Source of the DNA: Hyphomicrobiales bacterium | GTDB lineage: Bacteria; Pseudomonadota; Alphaproteobacteria; Rhizobiales; Beijerinckiaceae | NCBI GenBank assembly: GCA_017302635.1 | Contig: JAFLCX010000002.1 | Location: 737,193 to 801,192, forward strand | Length of the DNA stretch: 64,000 nt | Reading direction: 5' to 3' | Shown: positions 18,034 to 27,393 of the stretch, piece after piece | How the letters are laid out: every line of letters begins with the position of its first letter | Position numbering within the stretch: the first letter of the stretch is position 1 | Program-made: the position numbers and the translations under genes | The notes under the pieces: generated by a model | Told to the model about the DNA's origin: nothing | The model's database searches: none | Seen by the model: only the letters and a program-made list of their open reading frames with translations

Positions 18034-19629
18034 ATGCTTCATACCAGAATGGAGCCGCTTGCGCGCGGCGAGGGCAAGCCGTTTTCGCTTCCTGATTTTG
18101 CCTCAACCGCTGAAGCCCTGCTGGCTGCGCGGGCCAGGGCGGGCGGGAAGGCCGAGGCCGCCGAAGATCCCGAACGCGCGCCGTTGACCTATGATCGTCT
18201 CGTGCTCGGGGCTCTCGTTCTCGGCCGGGCGCTCGCGAAGGAAAGCTCTCGCGGCGAGCGTGTGGGTCTGCTTCTGCCGAATGTGAACGGCATGCTCGTG
18301 ACGCTTTTCGGCTTGTGGTTCCATGCCCGCGTGCCGGTGATGCTGAATTTCACAGCCGGGTTGAAAAACCTGCGCTCGGCCTGCCGCACGGCGGAGCTGA
18401 AAACCATCATCACCTCACGCCGCTTCATCGATACCGCGAAGCTTGACGAGGTTGTCGCCGGCCTCGCGGCGGGGTGCCGGATCGTCTATCTCGAGGATAT
18501 CCGTAAGGGCATCGGCACCAAGGAGAAGCTGATCGGAATCGTGCGCTCGCTGGCTGTGAAATCCATCGCGAAGCGCTCGACGAAAAGTGCCGATGACCCA
18601 GCCGTGGTGCTCTTCACGTCAGGCTCCGAGGGTGAGCCCAAGGGTGTGGTGCTCTCGCACCGGAACATCATTGCCAATGCCAGCCAGATTTTCACTTATG
18701 GCGCGGATTTTTTCTCGAAGCGCGAGACTCTCTTCAACCCGTTGCCGGCCTTTCATTCCTTCGGGCTTACAGCCGGCACTTTGTTTCCGCTTTTCAACGG
18801 GTTCAAGGTGGTTTTCTATCCCTCTCCCCTGCATTTCAAGCAGGTGCCGAAGCTGATCGGCGAGGTGAAAGCGACCATCCTTCTCGGCACGGATACGTTT
18901 CTGACCGGCTATATCCGCGCGGCGGATGAGGGCGATCTTGAGAGCTTGAAACTCATCGTCGCGGGAGCGGAGAAAGTGAAGGACGAGACACGCCGGCTAT
19001 GGTCACATCTCCCGGCCGCCATCGTCGAGGGCTATGGCTGCACGGAATGCTCGCCCGTGCTCGCATGCAATCACCCCGAAACCAACAAGGCCGGCACGGT
19101 GGGGGCGGTGCTGCCGGGGGTCGAATGGGAGCTTCAGCCAGTGCCCGGAATCGACGAGGGCGGACGCCTGTTTGCACGCGGCCCGAACATCATGCTTGGC
19201 TATATGCTCGCTTCCGAGCCGGGCAAAATTCAGCCGCAGGGCGCATGGCATGATACCGGCGATATCGTCGCAGTCGACGAGATGGGCCGGATAGCGATCC
19301 GCGGGCGTGCCAAGCGCTTCGCGAAAATCGGCGGCGAGATGGTCAGCCTCGCGGCGGTCGAAACACTCTGTTCGGGGCTCTGGCCGGAATCGACGCATGT
19401 CGCGGTCACGATGCCCGACCCAAAAAAGGGCGAGCAGATCGTGCTGGTCACCGATCGGCCGGATGCCGATCGCGCGGCGCTCATCGCGCATTTCAAGGCC
19501 GAGGGCGCTTCAGAGCTTTTCCTCCCGCGCGCCATTCTTGTGCTGGGCGCGATCCCGGTTCTTGGCTCGGGCAAGATCGATTATGTCACCACGGCCGAGA
19601 CCGCCAAATCGATGCGGGCGATGATCTAG
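18034..19629 (+). CDS. AMP-binding acyl-CoA/acyl-ACP synthetase (Aas-like domain)
   Basis: This 531-residue adenylate-forming enzyme activates a fatty acid through an acyl-AMP intermediate. It has the P-loop-like VLFTSGSEGEPKGVVLSHRN, the VEGYGCTECSPV motif, the WHDTGDI motif and a C-terminal catalytic Lys region (LGSGKIDYVTT). It resembles the synthetase half of Aas without the acyltransferase domain. Membrane lysophospholipid repair or fatty acid recycling is a reasonable guess. GGGGGAGGAAGGC precedes the ATG. Confidence 0.83.
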   Translation: MLHTRMEPLARGEGKPFSLPDFASTAEALLAARARAGGKAEAAEDPERAPLTYDRLVLGALVLGRALAKESSRGERVGLLLPNVNGMLVTLFGLWFHARVPVMLNFTAGLKNLRSACRTAELKTIITSRRFIDTAKLDEVVAGLAAGCRIVYLEDIRKGIGTKEKLIGIVRSLAVKSIAKRSTKSADDPAVVLFTSGSEGEPKGVVLSHRNIIANASQIFTYGADFFSKRETLFNPLPAFHSFGLTAGTLFPLFNGFKVVFYPSPLHFKQVPKLIGEVKATILLGTDTFLTGYIRAADEGDLESLKLIVAGAEKVKDETRRLWSHLPAAIVEGYGCTECSPVLACNHPETNKAGTVGAVLPGVEWELQPVPGIDEGGRLFARGPNIMLGYMLASEPGKIQPQGAWHDTGDIVAVDEMGRIAIRGRAKRFAKIGGEMVSLAAVETLCSGLWPESTHVAVTMPDPKKGEQIVLVTDRPDADRAALIAHFKAEGASELFLPRAILVLGAIPVLGSGKIDYVTTAETAKSMRAMI

Positions 19630-19677
19630 TCAACCGCGCTGCGCCAGGTCGGACCAGCTGTGCGCGCGGCGTTTCCC

Positions 19678-20382
19678 TTACGCTCGAAGCGGAAAACGCT
19701 GCCGGATATGAAATCGCGCGCCGGGCTCCGGTTGTTCAAAAAGGGCAATCGAGATGCAATTCAGTAGCGCGAGCGCAGGCTTCTCCGTCAGTTGTCGGGA
19801 CAAGGCCTCGTGCACGGGTGAGTCTGGAGCGATCGGCCCGGTCAGGGATATATGGGGGCGGAACACCTCCAGCACGTAGGGATAGCCATAGGTCTGGAGA
19901 TACCGGCGCTCCTTTTGCGGCAAGGCGCCAGGGTTTCGTCGTGCCAGTTCCGACGGTGAGAGCGGCGCGCGAAACCGGTCGAGCGCCACCACCGCATCGG
20001 CCTCGAGAGCATGCAGGGCTTCCGATCTCGCCGATGGGGCGAGGCAGAGAAAGACGCGACCCTCACCCGCCGGGCGCGCCTCAAGCGAGAGCGCAATCGG
20101 CCCGAAGCGCCTGTGGCGTTCGGCCAGTTCCGCGACGGCTGGGACGATGTGGTCGGCGTTCACATCCGGGGCAAGCCGGAACGGCGCCTTCAGGGTGACG
20201 TGGAGGCCGTAGAGTCGGGGATGGGCGGTCGCCTCACGCAGGATATCGCTTGCGATCCGCGCATTGTCCGGATGCGCAAGATCGGCTCGGCTTTCGGCAT
20301 CATAGCCGAGCCAGCTCGAACCGAAATGCCAGAGGGCCTCTTCCGGTTCCGGCGCGAGATACACGGCAAATCGCGCGCTCAT
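19678..20382 (-). CDS. DUF1045 2H-phosphoesterase, phosphonate operon protein
   Basis: This 234-residue protein is the DUF1045 (phosphonate-operon) family within the 2H phosphoesterase superfamily. Its two HxT/S motifs are LHVTLK and PHISLT. Relatives hydrolyse cyclic phosphodiesters or related bonds. It is the last gene of the phn operon and overlaps phnN by 4 nt. No phnP is present in the window, so this protein could replace PhnP in opening 5-phosphoribosyl-1,2-cyclic phosphate; that is a hypothesis. Confidence 0.86.
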   Translation of the reverse strand: MSARFAVYLAPEPEEALWHFGSSWLGYDAESRADLAHPDNARIASDILREATAHPRLYGLHVTLKAPFRLAPDVNADHIVPAVAELAERHRRFGPIALSLEARPAGEGRVFLCLAPSARSEALHALEADAVVALDRFRAPLSPSELARRNPGALPQKERRYLQTYGYPYVLEVFRPHISLTGPIAPDSPVHEALSRQLTEKPALALLNCISIALFEQPEPGARFHIRQRFPLRA

Positions 20383-20966
20383 CGGGCTACAGCGCTTCCA
20401 TGGGGCAGGTGTGAGAGAACGGCGCGCAACCGCTCCACGCCATCGTCCAGCGCTCCGTTGTTCTCGATCCGAAGATCGGCATGAACCTCGTCATCCAGAA
20501 TGAGCCCTCGCTGCACACGCGCTTCGCGTTCGCATTGGTCCTCGCGGCCGCGCGCAGCCAGCCTTGCCGCGATGATGCTATGATCGGCCATGACATGCAC
20601 GACAAGAACGCGGGGGAACATGCCTCGCAACACTGGAATCACCCGGCGCGAAAGGTTGGCCACCACATGCCGGCCCGCCCGGATGGCCAGACCCACGTTG
20701 TCGGGTAGGGCATAGGAATAGCCGTTGGCCGACCATGCCAGTGCGAAATCGCCGCGCGCCGCTGATTTTTCGAACTCTTCGGGCTGCATGAACAGGTTGG
20801 CCTCGTGTGCATCCGGCGCTCGCGTCACGATCCTTTGCGGAAAGTAGAAGGCGTCTTCCTGCAATGTCTGCCGGATGGCGCGGATGAGGCTGTCCTTGCC
20901 AACACCGGAGGCGCCGACAATCGCGATGAAAAACCCCGCCTGAGCTTCGCGATCCTGCCCGCTCAT
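20379..20966 (-). CDS. phnN: Ribose 1,5-bisphosphate phosphokinase
   Basis: This 195-residue P-loop kinase converts ribose 1,5-bisphosphate to PRPP, the last step of the C-P lyase pathway. The N-terminal P-loop is GASGVGKDS, with guanylate-kinase-like features downstream (VTRAPDAHEANLF, SANGYSYALP). It overlaps phnM (ATGA upstream) and the DUF1045 gene. Confidence 0.92.
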   Translation of the reverse strand: MSGQDREAQAGFFIAIVGASGVGKDSLIRAIRQTLQEDAFYFPQRIVTRAPDAHEANLFMQPEEFEKSAARGDFALAWSANGYSYALPDNVGLAIRAGRHVVANLSRRVIPVLRGMFPRVLVVHVMADHSIIAARLAARGREDQCEREARVQRGLILDDEVHADLRIENNGALDDGVERLRAVLSHLPHGSAVAR

Positions 20967-22105
20967 GCGACGCGGCGCGCCTCGCGCCAGACTTCGCGGA
21001 CGACCGGGTGATCCTGATCCCAGGCCACCCGGATCAGATCGGCGCGCTTGCCGGGCGTGATTTCGCCCCGGTCGGTCAGTCCTGCGGCCTCGGCAGGGGT
21101 TTTCGACACGAGACGGATCGCGCCCGGCAATCCTCCAATCGCAGCCGCATCACGCAACGTGAAAGCGCCCAGCAGCAGGCTCGAAGGCACATAATCTGAG
21201 GACAGGAGGTCCAGCACACCTTCTTCCGCGAGCGCGCGGGCGCTCACATTCCCGGAATGCGAGCCGCCCCGCACCACATTGGGTGCCCCCATCAGGACCT
21301 TCATCCCGGCTTTGTGAGAGGCGATCGCGGCATCCACCGTGGTCGGGAATTCCGCAATATGCATGCCGTCCTGTATGGCTTCCTCGACATGCTCAAGGGT
21401 TGCATCGTCATGGCTGGCGAGTGCGATTCCCTTGCGCTGACAGCGCTCCACAATGGCCCGGCGGTTGATGATGCCGTACTTGTCCCAAATGGAACGCCGA
21501 CGCTGAATGATCGCGTTGAGCTGCTCTTCCGTGGCCCCGCGTTTGCCGGCGTAATAGGTCTTCCATTTCGAGACATCGATGAACTGCCGCTGGCCGGGCG
21601 TATGGTCCATGATGGAAACTAGCTTGAGCTGCGGATCGACGAGAAACGGCTCCATTTCCTCCACCACATCGGCACAGGAAACCTCGCAGCGCAGATGCAG
21701 GAAATGTTCCGCGCGGGTGATGTCGCGCGACTTGGCATCAGCGACTGCTGCCGCGAGCTTGCGCATCCGGGCTCCGAATTTCTCGTCGTCGTAATCATTT
21801 CCGACACGCAAGGCGTCGAAAACAGTCGTGATGCCCGCCCCGACCACCTGCGCGTCATGCGCGAGCACAGCCGAAAGGGCCGGCCATTCCACGCGCGGGC
21901 GCGGCATGAAATGAACTTCGAGATGATCGGTATGGAGTTCGACCAGACCGGGGAGCAGGTAATCCCCTTCAAGGTCTTGACCTTTCTCCGGTGCCGCCCC
22001 TTCGCCGGTTTCGATGATCCGGCCGTCGAGAGCGACGAGGTAGCCTCTGAACTGGTGCTCGGCGGTCACGATTTCCGCGTTTTCAAGGATCAAGGGGCGG
22101 GTCAT
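20963..22105 (-). CDS. phnM: Ribose 1-methylphosphonate 5-triphosphate diphosphatase
   Basis: This 380-residue amidohydrolase-superfamily enzyme removes pyrophosphate from alpha-D-ribose 1-methylphosphonate 5-triphosphate. It carries the PhnM metal motif HTDHLEVHF and later DHTPGQRQF and [11 protein letters not shown] motifs. Length matches E. coli PhnM (about 378). The ATG at 22105 overlaps the stop of the acetyltransferase gene; a longer in-frame start at 22213 is rejected. Confidence 0.94.
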   Translation of the reverse strand: MTRPLILENAEIVTAEHQFRGYLVALDGRIIETGEGAAPEKGQDLEGDYLLPGLVELHTDHLEVHFMPRPRVEWPALSAVLAHDAQVVGAGITTVFDALRVGNDYDDEKFGARMRKLAAAVADAKSRDITRAEHFLHLRCEVSCADVVEEMEPFLVDPQLKLVSIMDHTPGQRQFIDVSKWKTYYAGKRGATEEQLNAIIQRRRSIWDKYGIINRRAIVERCQRKGIALASHDDATLEHVEEAIQDGMHIAEFPTTVDAAIASHKAGMKVLMGAPNVVRGGSHSGNVSARALAEEGVLDLLSSDYVPSSLLLGAFTLRDAAAIGGLPGAIRLVSKTPAEAAGLTDRGEITPGKRADLIRVAWDQDHPVVREVWREARRVA

Positions 22106-22761
22106 TCGGCTGCCTCCGCTGCAAGGGCTTCGTAGCGATCGAGAAAGGCTTCCGCCGAGAGGCTCCGGAAATCCGCAAGCGCCGCGCGAAGCCCCTCGTG
22201 TGGCCAATCCCACCAGGCAAGGCGATCCATGCGCTGCGCGATATTCTCGGGAAAGCGGGGGCGGATGGGCGAGGCCGGCACGCCGCCGACAATCGTGTAG
22301 GGCTCGACATCACGGCTCACGACGGCCCCAGCGCCGATCACGGCACCATTGCCAACCGTCACGCCGGGCAGGATGGTCGCGCCATGTCCGATCCAGACAT
22401 CATGGCCGATCGTGACGCGATGCGAGCGACGCCAATCGAAAAAACTGTCTTCGGCTTCTGCATCCGCCCAATAGTTTTCCGAGCGATAGGTGAAATGATG
22501 CAGGGTTGCCCGCCACGTGGGGTGATTGGGCGCGTTGATCCGCGCATGGGACGCGATATTGACGAATTTCCCGATGGTGGCGCACCAGATCTCGCCATCG
22601 CGCACCACGTAGGAATAGTCGCCGATCTCGCTGTCGCTGATCGAGCAACGTTCGTAGATTTCGGTGTAGCGACCGATGATCGAGTTGCGCACTTCTGCGC
22701 TCGGGTGAATGAGCGGCTTTTCCGAGAGTTTGGGTGTGTGGAATTCGGTTTGTCCGGTCAT
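22102..22761 (-). CDS. Phosphonate-operon hexapeptide-repeat acetyltransferase
   Basis: This 219-residue left-handed beta-helix protein resembles chloramphenicol/xenobiotic acetyltransferases. The hexapeptide region includes [19 protein letters not shown] and [23 protein letters not shown] family of such transferases occurs specifically in phn operons. It may acetylate aminophosphonates, as the unrelated GNAT protein PhnO does in E. coli. It overlaps phnL and phnM by 4 nt each. Confidence 0.87.
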   Translation of the reverse strand: MTGQTEFHTPKLSEKPLIHPSAEVRNSIIGRYTEIYERCSISDSEIGDYSYVVRDGEIWCATIGKFVNIASHARINAPNHPTWRATLHHFTYRSENYWADAEAEDSFFDWRRSHRVTIGHDVWIGHGATILPGVTVGNGAVIGAGAVVSRDVEPYTIVGGVPASPIRPRFPENIAQRMDRLAWWDWPHEGLRAALADFRSLSAEAFLDRYEALAAEAAE

Positions 22762-23468
22762 GCGGCGCGCTCCGAGTGCGGGGCAAAGCGGGTGACATCG
22801 ATGATCCGGTCCGCCACACGGTCCCGCACATCGATGTCGTGAAAAATGCCGAGAAAGGCTGCGCCCTGCGCTTTGCGTTCGGCGATCAGTTCGATCACGG
22901 CCTCGCGGTTGATCGCATCGAGCGAGGCGGTCGGCTCATCGAGGATCAGCAGCCGGTGCTCGCCCGCAAACCCGCGCGCGATGTTCACGCGCTGCTGTTC
23001 ACCGCCGGAGAAGGTGGCGGGTGGCAAAGCCCAGAGGCGCTCCGGGAGGTTCAATCGTGTCAGGAGCTTACTAGCACGTCGGCGCGACGCATCAGGCGCG
23101 AGGCCGGCTTCGCGGGCGGCTTCTGCAACGATGTCAAGCGCCGGGACGCGCGGAATGACACGCAGGAACTGGCTGACATAGCCCATGACATGCCGCCGCA
23201 ACGCGACAATCGCCGCTGGCTCAGCCGTGGCCACGTCCACGATCGCATCGTCCCGGCGGACCAGAATCGAACCCGCCTGCACGGTGTAATTGCCGTAGAT
23301 CGCCTTGAGAATCGACGATTTGCCGGCGCCAGAGGGCCCGCCGAGCACCACGCATTCGCCGGCCTGGACCGCAAAATCGACCTTCTCCACGACCGGCAGG
23401 TGCTTGCCGCCATGCAGGTGGAGGTGGAAGGCCTTGTCGACACCGGAGACGCTCAGAACGGGCTGCAT
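22758..23468 (-). CDS. phnL: C-P lyase complex ABC-type ATPase PhnL
   Basis: This 236-residue ABC ATPase-like subunit has Walker [11 protein letters not shown], signature [14 protein letters not shown] and Walker [11 protein letters not shown]. It works with the C-P lyase core rather than a transporter. A GAGGAGGAACC ribosome binding site before the ATG at 23468 decides the start over an in-frame alternative at 23534. It follows phnK by 10 nt. Confidence 0.93.
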   Translation of the reverse strand: MQPVLSVSGVDKAFHLHLHGGKHLPVVEKVDFAVQAGECVVLGGPSGAGKSSILKAIYGNYTVQAGSILVRRDDAIVDVATAEPAAIVALRRHVMGYVSQFLRVIPRVPALDIVAEAAREAGLAPDASRRRASKLLTRLNLPERLWALPPATFSGGEQQRVNIARGFAGEHRLLILDEPTASLDAINREAVIELIAERKAQGAAFLGIFHDIDVRDRVADRIIDVTRFAPHSERAA

Positions 23469-23478
23469 CGGTTCCTCC

Positions 23479-24252
23479 TCACGCGGCCAGGACGGAAGAA
23501 ACGAGAAGCTGCGTGTAGGCCTCCTGCGGATCATCGAGCACGCGATCGGTCAGCCCAGCCTCGATGACGTAACCGCCCTTCATCACGAGAATGCGATGCG
23601 ACAGCAGCCGTGCGACCGCGAGATCATGCGTCACCAGCACCACCGCGAGACCCAACTCCGCCACGAGCCCACGGATGAGATCGAGCAGCCGCGCCTGAAC
23701 CGAAACATCGAGCCCGCCGGTGGGTTCATCCATGAAAACGAGGCGCGGGTTGGTGACGAGATTGCGCGCGATCTGAAGCCGCTGGCGCATGCCGCCCGAG
23801 AACTGACCGGGCTTGTCGTCAATGCGGGCAGGGTCGATCTCGACGCGGTCGAGCCAGTTGAGCGCAACATCGCGGATTTTGCCGTAATGCCGGTCGCCGA
23901 TCCCCATCAGGCGTTCGCCGATATTGCCTCCGGCCGAGACCCCCATGCGCAGCCCGTTGCGCGCATCTTGATGCACAAATCCCCAATCTGTCCGGGCCAG
24001 GAAGCGGCGCTCGGCCTCGGTCAGATCAAGGATATTGCGCAGGGCCCCGTCGCGCATGCGATAAGCGACCCGACCCTGATCGGGCGGGAGCTGTCCTGAA
24101 ATGAGGTTGAGCAGGGTTGTCTTACCGGAACCGGATTCGCCAACAATCGCAAGAACTTCACCGGGTTCGAGCGTGAAGCTGACATCGGCGCAACCCATGC
24201 GACCGCCGTAAGACTTGGCAAGCCCTTCCACAACAAGCAGGGGATCGTTCAT
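23479..24252 (-). CDS. phnK: C-P lyase complex ABC-type ATPase PhnK
   Basis: This 257-residue ABC-type protein binds the PhnGHIJ core. It has Walker A GESGSGKTT, signature FSGGMRQRLQIARN and Walker B LVFMDEPTGG, and the WGFVHQDARNGLRM segment typical of PhnK. The ATG at 24252 overlaps the phnJ stop; a longer in-frame start at 24411 would lie inside phnJ. Confidence 0.93.
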   Translation of the reverse strand: MNDPLLVVEGLAKSYGGRMGCADVSFTLEPGEVLAIVGESGSGKTTLLNLISGQLPPDQGRVAYRMRDGALRNILDLTEAERRFLARTDWGFVHQDARNGLRMGVSAGGNIGERLMGIGDRHYGKIRDVALNWLDRVEIDPARIDDKPGQFSGGMRQRLQIARNLVTNPRLVFMDEPTGGLDVSVQARLLDLIRGLVAELGLAVVLVTHDLAVARLLSHRILVMKGGYVIEAGLTDRVLDDPQEAYTQLLVSSVLAA

Positions 24253-25151
24253 TCCGCAGCCTCCGTCACGGGGGTGATCGGGGTGCCGAGTGCGCCGACA
24301 TGCCCCTCCGCGCGGCGGCTCTCGCAATGATGCGTGTCGGAACACACGAACATCCGCCCGCCTTTGTCGTCGGTGATGACTTCGTCGAGGTAGCTGTCGA
24401 GTGCCCCGCACAGGGCGCAGGGTTCGGTGAACTTGGTCGGCTCGAAGGGGTGATCCTCGAAATCGAGGCTCACGACCTCTGTGTGAGGCGGAATGGCGTA
24501 GATGCGCTTTTCCCTTCCTGCGCCGAACAATTGCAGCGCACCGCTCTGGTGCATTTTCGGGTTGTCGAATTTCGGGATCGGTGACGGCGCCATCACGTAG
24601 CGCTCGGCCACAAGCACGGGATAATCGTAGGTCTTGGCGATGTGCCCGTGCTGGGCAATGTCTTCGTAGAGTTTCACATGCATGAGGCCGTATTCGGCGA
24701 GCGCATGCATGGTGCGTGTTTCGGTTTCGCGCGGCTCCAGAAAGCGCAGGGGCTCGGGGATCGGCACCTGATAAACCAGCACCTGATGGTCCTGAAGCGT
24801 CGCCTCGGGGATGCGATGGCGGGTCTGGATGATGGTCGCCTTCCCGGTCTCGGTCGTGGTCTGGACGCCTGCCGTTTTCTCGAAGAACTGGCGGATCGAG
24901 ACCGCATTGGTGGTGTCGTCCGCGCCCTGATCAATGACCTTGAGAATGTCATCCGGCCCTAGAATCGCGGCCGTCACCTGCACCCCGCCGGTGCCCCAGC
25001 CATAGGGCATCGGCATTTCGCGGCTGGCGAATGGCACCTGATAGCCCGGAATGGCGATGGCCTTGAGGATCGCGCGGCGGATCATCCGCTTCGTCTGCTC
25101 ATCGAGGTAGGCGAAGTTATAACCGCGATAGTTTTCGGCTGTAGCACTCAT
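24249..25151 (-). CDS. phnJ: C-P lyase radical SAM subunit
   Basis: This 300-residue subunit cleaves the C-P bond of ribose 1-alkylphosphonate 5-phosphate using a [4Fe-4S] cluster and SAM. The four conserved cysteines are at 245, 248, 270 and 276 (CALC...CSDTHHC), a constant offset of four from E. coli PhnJ. The glycine-radical region GWGTGGVQ is also present. Starts at ATG 25151 overlapping phnI, with an upstream in-frame extension rejected. Confidence 0.95.
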   Translation of the reverse strand: MSATAENYRGYNFAYLDEQTKRMIRRAILKAIAIPGYQVPFASREMPMPYGWGTGGVQVTAAILGPDDILKVIDQGADDTTNAVSIRQFFEKTAGVQTTTETGKATIIQTRHRIPEATLQDHQVLVYQVPIPEPLRFLEPRETETRTMHALAEYGLMHVKLYEDIAQHGHIAKTYDYPVLVAERYVMAPSPIPKFDNPKMHQSGALQLFGAGREKRIYAIPPHTEVVSLDFEDHPFEPTKFTEPCALCGALDSYLDEVITDDKGGRMFVCSDTHHCESRRAEGHVGALGTPITPVTEAAE

Positions 25152-26251
25152 TCGGCGGCCTCCGGATGTGAGGAGGCTTGTCGCGCCTCGAACTCGCTGC
25201 GCATCTGCCGCAGCAGCGCCAACTCGGCCTGAAAGTCGACATAATGCGGCAGCTTCAGGTGCTCGACGAAGCCCGTGGACTGCACATTGTCCGAGTGCGA
25301 GAGCACGAATTCCTCGTCCTGCGCCGGGCCTTTGCGTTCCTCGCCGAATTCCTTGGCCCGCAGAGCCCGGTCGACCAGCGCCATCGACATGGCCCTCCGC
25401 TCGCAATGCCCGAAGGACAGGCCATAGCCGCGCGTGAAGCGGGCGGGCTCGGTCAAAGAGCCTTTGAACTGGTTCACCATCTGGCACTCGGTGAGGGTGA
25501 CGGCCCCCAGCGATGCCGTGAGGCCCAGTTCGGGAATTTCCAACTCGATCTCGACCTCGCCCATGCGGATTTCGCCGACAAAGGGGTGATTGCGCCCATA
25601 GCCGCGCTGGGTGGAATAGCCGAGTGCCAGGAGGAAGCCCTCGTCGCCCCGCGCCAGATTCTGCAGGCGCAGATCCCGATCAGCGGGGAATGCAAGCGGA
25701 TCGCGCGTCAGATCGCCGACCGGTTTTGTTTCATCGGTCTTGAGGTTGCGCTCGATCAGGTCGTCGTTTGCGATCATGTCGGTTACGCGAGGGGTCTCGG
25801 TATCTGGCCCCACTGGCGCGGTGAGCGGTTCCGCGACCTCGCGTTCCGCTGCGAGTGCGAAGTCGATCAGCCGATGCGTGTAGTCGAAGGTGGGGCCCAG
25901 CACCTGCCCGCCTGGCAAATCCTTGTAGGTGGCTGAAATCCGGCGGCGAATCGCCATTCGGCCGGTATCGACCGGGTTCGAATATCCGAAGCGGGGCAGG
26001 GTGGTGCGATAAGCCCGCACGAGGAAGATTGCCTCGATGAGATCGCCCCGCGCCTGCTTGATCGCCAGGGCCGCGAGCCCTCGATCGTAAAGCGAGCCTT
26101 CGCTCATCACGCGGTCGACCGCGAGTGCGAGTTGTTCGTCGATCTGCGTGGGCGAAAGCTCTGGAACGGCACGATCTCCGCGCCGCTCGTGATCGAGCAA
26201 GCGATGCGCATTGGCGATCGCGCGCTCGCCGCCCTTGACCGCGACATACAT
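25148..26251 (-). CDS. phnI: C-P lyase core subunit PhnI
   Basis: This 367-residue subunit, with PhnG, PhnH and PhnL, attaches methylphosphonate to the C1 of ribose from ATP, releasing adenine. MYVAVKGGERAI at the N-terminus and the HPFVGEIRMGEVEIE and TRGYGLSFGHCERRAMSMALVD stretches are characteristic of PhnI. The start (ATG 26251) shares a base with the phnH stop; an in-frame extension to 26467 lies within phnH. Confidence 0.94.
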   Translation of the reverse strand: MYVAVKGGERAIANAHRLLDHERRGDRAVPELSPTQIDEQLALAVDRVMSEGSLYDRGLAALAIKQARGDLIEAIFLVRAYRTTLPRFGYSNPVDTGRMAIRRRISATYKDLPGGQVLGPTFDYTHRLIDFALAAEREVAEPLTAPVGPDTETPRVTDMIANDDLIERNLKTDETKPVGDLTRDPLAFPADRDLRLQNLARGDEGFLLALGYSTQRGYGRNHPFVGEIRMGEVEIELEIPELGLTASLGAVTLTECQMVNQFKGSLTEPARFTRGYGLSFGHCERRAMSMALVDRALRAKEFGEERKGPAQDEEFVLSHSDNVQSTGFVEHLKLPHYVDFQAELALLRQMRSEFEARQASSHPEAAE

Positions 26252-26838
26252 CAGCGAGCCTCCCCGAAAATACGTGTCGAGCGAGGCAAGCCGATGATGG
26301 CTTCCGGCATGACAAACAGGAGATCGATGCCGAGCGGTGCTCGCGTACCATTGGCCTGCCATTGATCGACGAAATCCGCAGGCAGGCCCGGCACGCTGAG
26401 CGTGCTCGAAGCCGCGATGCCGGGCCCTCGGCAAACGAGTTTTTTGCTTTCCGGAGCGCCATCGCACAGCGCGACGACCGTGGTCGAGCGGTCGGGATAA
26501 TCCGGCTCGCCCTGAGCATAGGCGGCAAGATCCAGCGGATCATGACGCAAATCGATGAATGCGAACTGGGCCTGTCCGGCATCGTTGACCCGGCGGGACC
26601 CCGTCTGGAAGGTGAGGTGCCGCTCAGCCTCGGCGAGGCTCGGTGCGAGGTGATAACTCACCTCGAAATCCAGCAATGTGAGTGCGATGGCGTAGGCATT
26701 GGCCTGCAACGGCCCGGCCTTTCCAAGAGAGCTGGAATAGGGTGTCGGCGCGGTGGGTCGGGAGAGAGCATCCATCACCGCACGAAACGTGCGCTGCTGT
26801 TCCCGGACCGGTTCTGCGAAGCCTTGTGCGATGGTCAT
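26251..26838 (-). CDS. phnH: C-P lyase core subunit PhnH
   Basis: This 195-residue PLP-transferase-like-fold subunit is a structural part of the C-P lyase core. MTIAQGFAEPVREQQRTFR at the N-terminus and GTRAPLGIDLLFV near the C-terminus match the family. It sits 6 nt downstream of phnG and overlaps phnI by one base. Confidence 0.93.
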   Translation of the reverse strand: MTIAQGFAEPVREQQRTFRAVMDALSRPTAPTPYSSSLGKAGPLQANAYAIALTLLDFEVSYHLAPSLAEAERHLTFQTGSRRVNDAGQAQFAFIDLRHDPLDLAAYAQGEPDYPDRSTTVVALCDGAPESKKLVCRGPGIAASSTLSVPGLPADFVDQWQANGTRAPLGIDLLFVMPEAIIGLPRSTRIFGEAR

Positions 26839-26844
26839 CGAGTG

Positions 26845-27306
26845 TCACCCTTCCGCCCGGACCAGAGTGAAGAAATCAACCTTCGTGGCCGCCGTTTCAG
26901 CGCGCTGGCGCTGTGCTTCGGCCGTCAGACGTCGGCGAATGGGCGCGAGGATCAGGCGCTCGACATCCGGACGATCGGTCTGGCGCTGGTTCAGCGCCTC
27001 GACCGTAGCGGCCAGAGCAGCATGATCCCGGTTGCGCCCCAGAAGCTGCCCATAGCCGCGCTCGCCGGTAGACAATTCGATCACGGCGCGGCTGACGGTT
27101 GCCTCTCCGAGATTGAAAGGCGCGCCGTCGCCGCCCATGCGGCCCCGCAGCATCACGAGGCCTGTTTCCGGAGCGCGTATCGTGCGGGTTTCAAGCCGGG
27201 GCCAATGCGACTGAAGCGGCCCGCTCAGCTCTTCGGGCAAGGAGCGCGCCAGCAGGCGCATGGCCTCGGTGCGTGGATCGGCCGGGTGTTGGGCTGGTTG
27301 GGACAT
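26845..27306 (-). CDS. phnG: C-P lyase core subunit PhnG
   Basis: This 153-residue protein is the PhnG subunit of the C-P lyase core, identified by TGLVMLRGRMGGDGAPFNLGE and the TGERGYGQLLGR motif. It is the first gene of the catalytic block and has its own candidate Pho box in the 87-nt gap after phnE. Confidence 0.93.
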   Translation of the reverse strand: MSQPAQHPADPRTEAMRLLARSLPEELSGPLQSHWPRLETRTIRAPETGLVMLRGRMGGDGAPFNLGEATVSRAVIELSTGERGYGQLLGRNRDHAALAATVEALNQRQTDRPDVERLILAPIRRRLTAEAQRQRAETAATKVDFFTLVRAEG

Positions 27307-27372
27307 CGGGCTTCCATTTCCTGTGGGCCCGCGCGGCTTCGCATCGCTGGATTACAATTGGATGATGTGTCG

Positions 27373-27390
27373 GTGACAGATCGATGACGC
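27373..27390 (-). promoter_or_regulatory. Candidate Pho box upstream of phnG
   Basis: On the minus strand the sequence reads GCGTCAT-CGAT-CTGTCAC: two 7-mers spaced by 4 nt, scoring about 12 of 14 against the CTGTCAY direct repeat bound by PhoB. It lies directly after the phnE stop and 67 nt before the phnG start, so phnG onward may have a separate promoter. Assigned by eye. Confidence 0.6.
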
Positions 27391-27393
27391 CTC

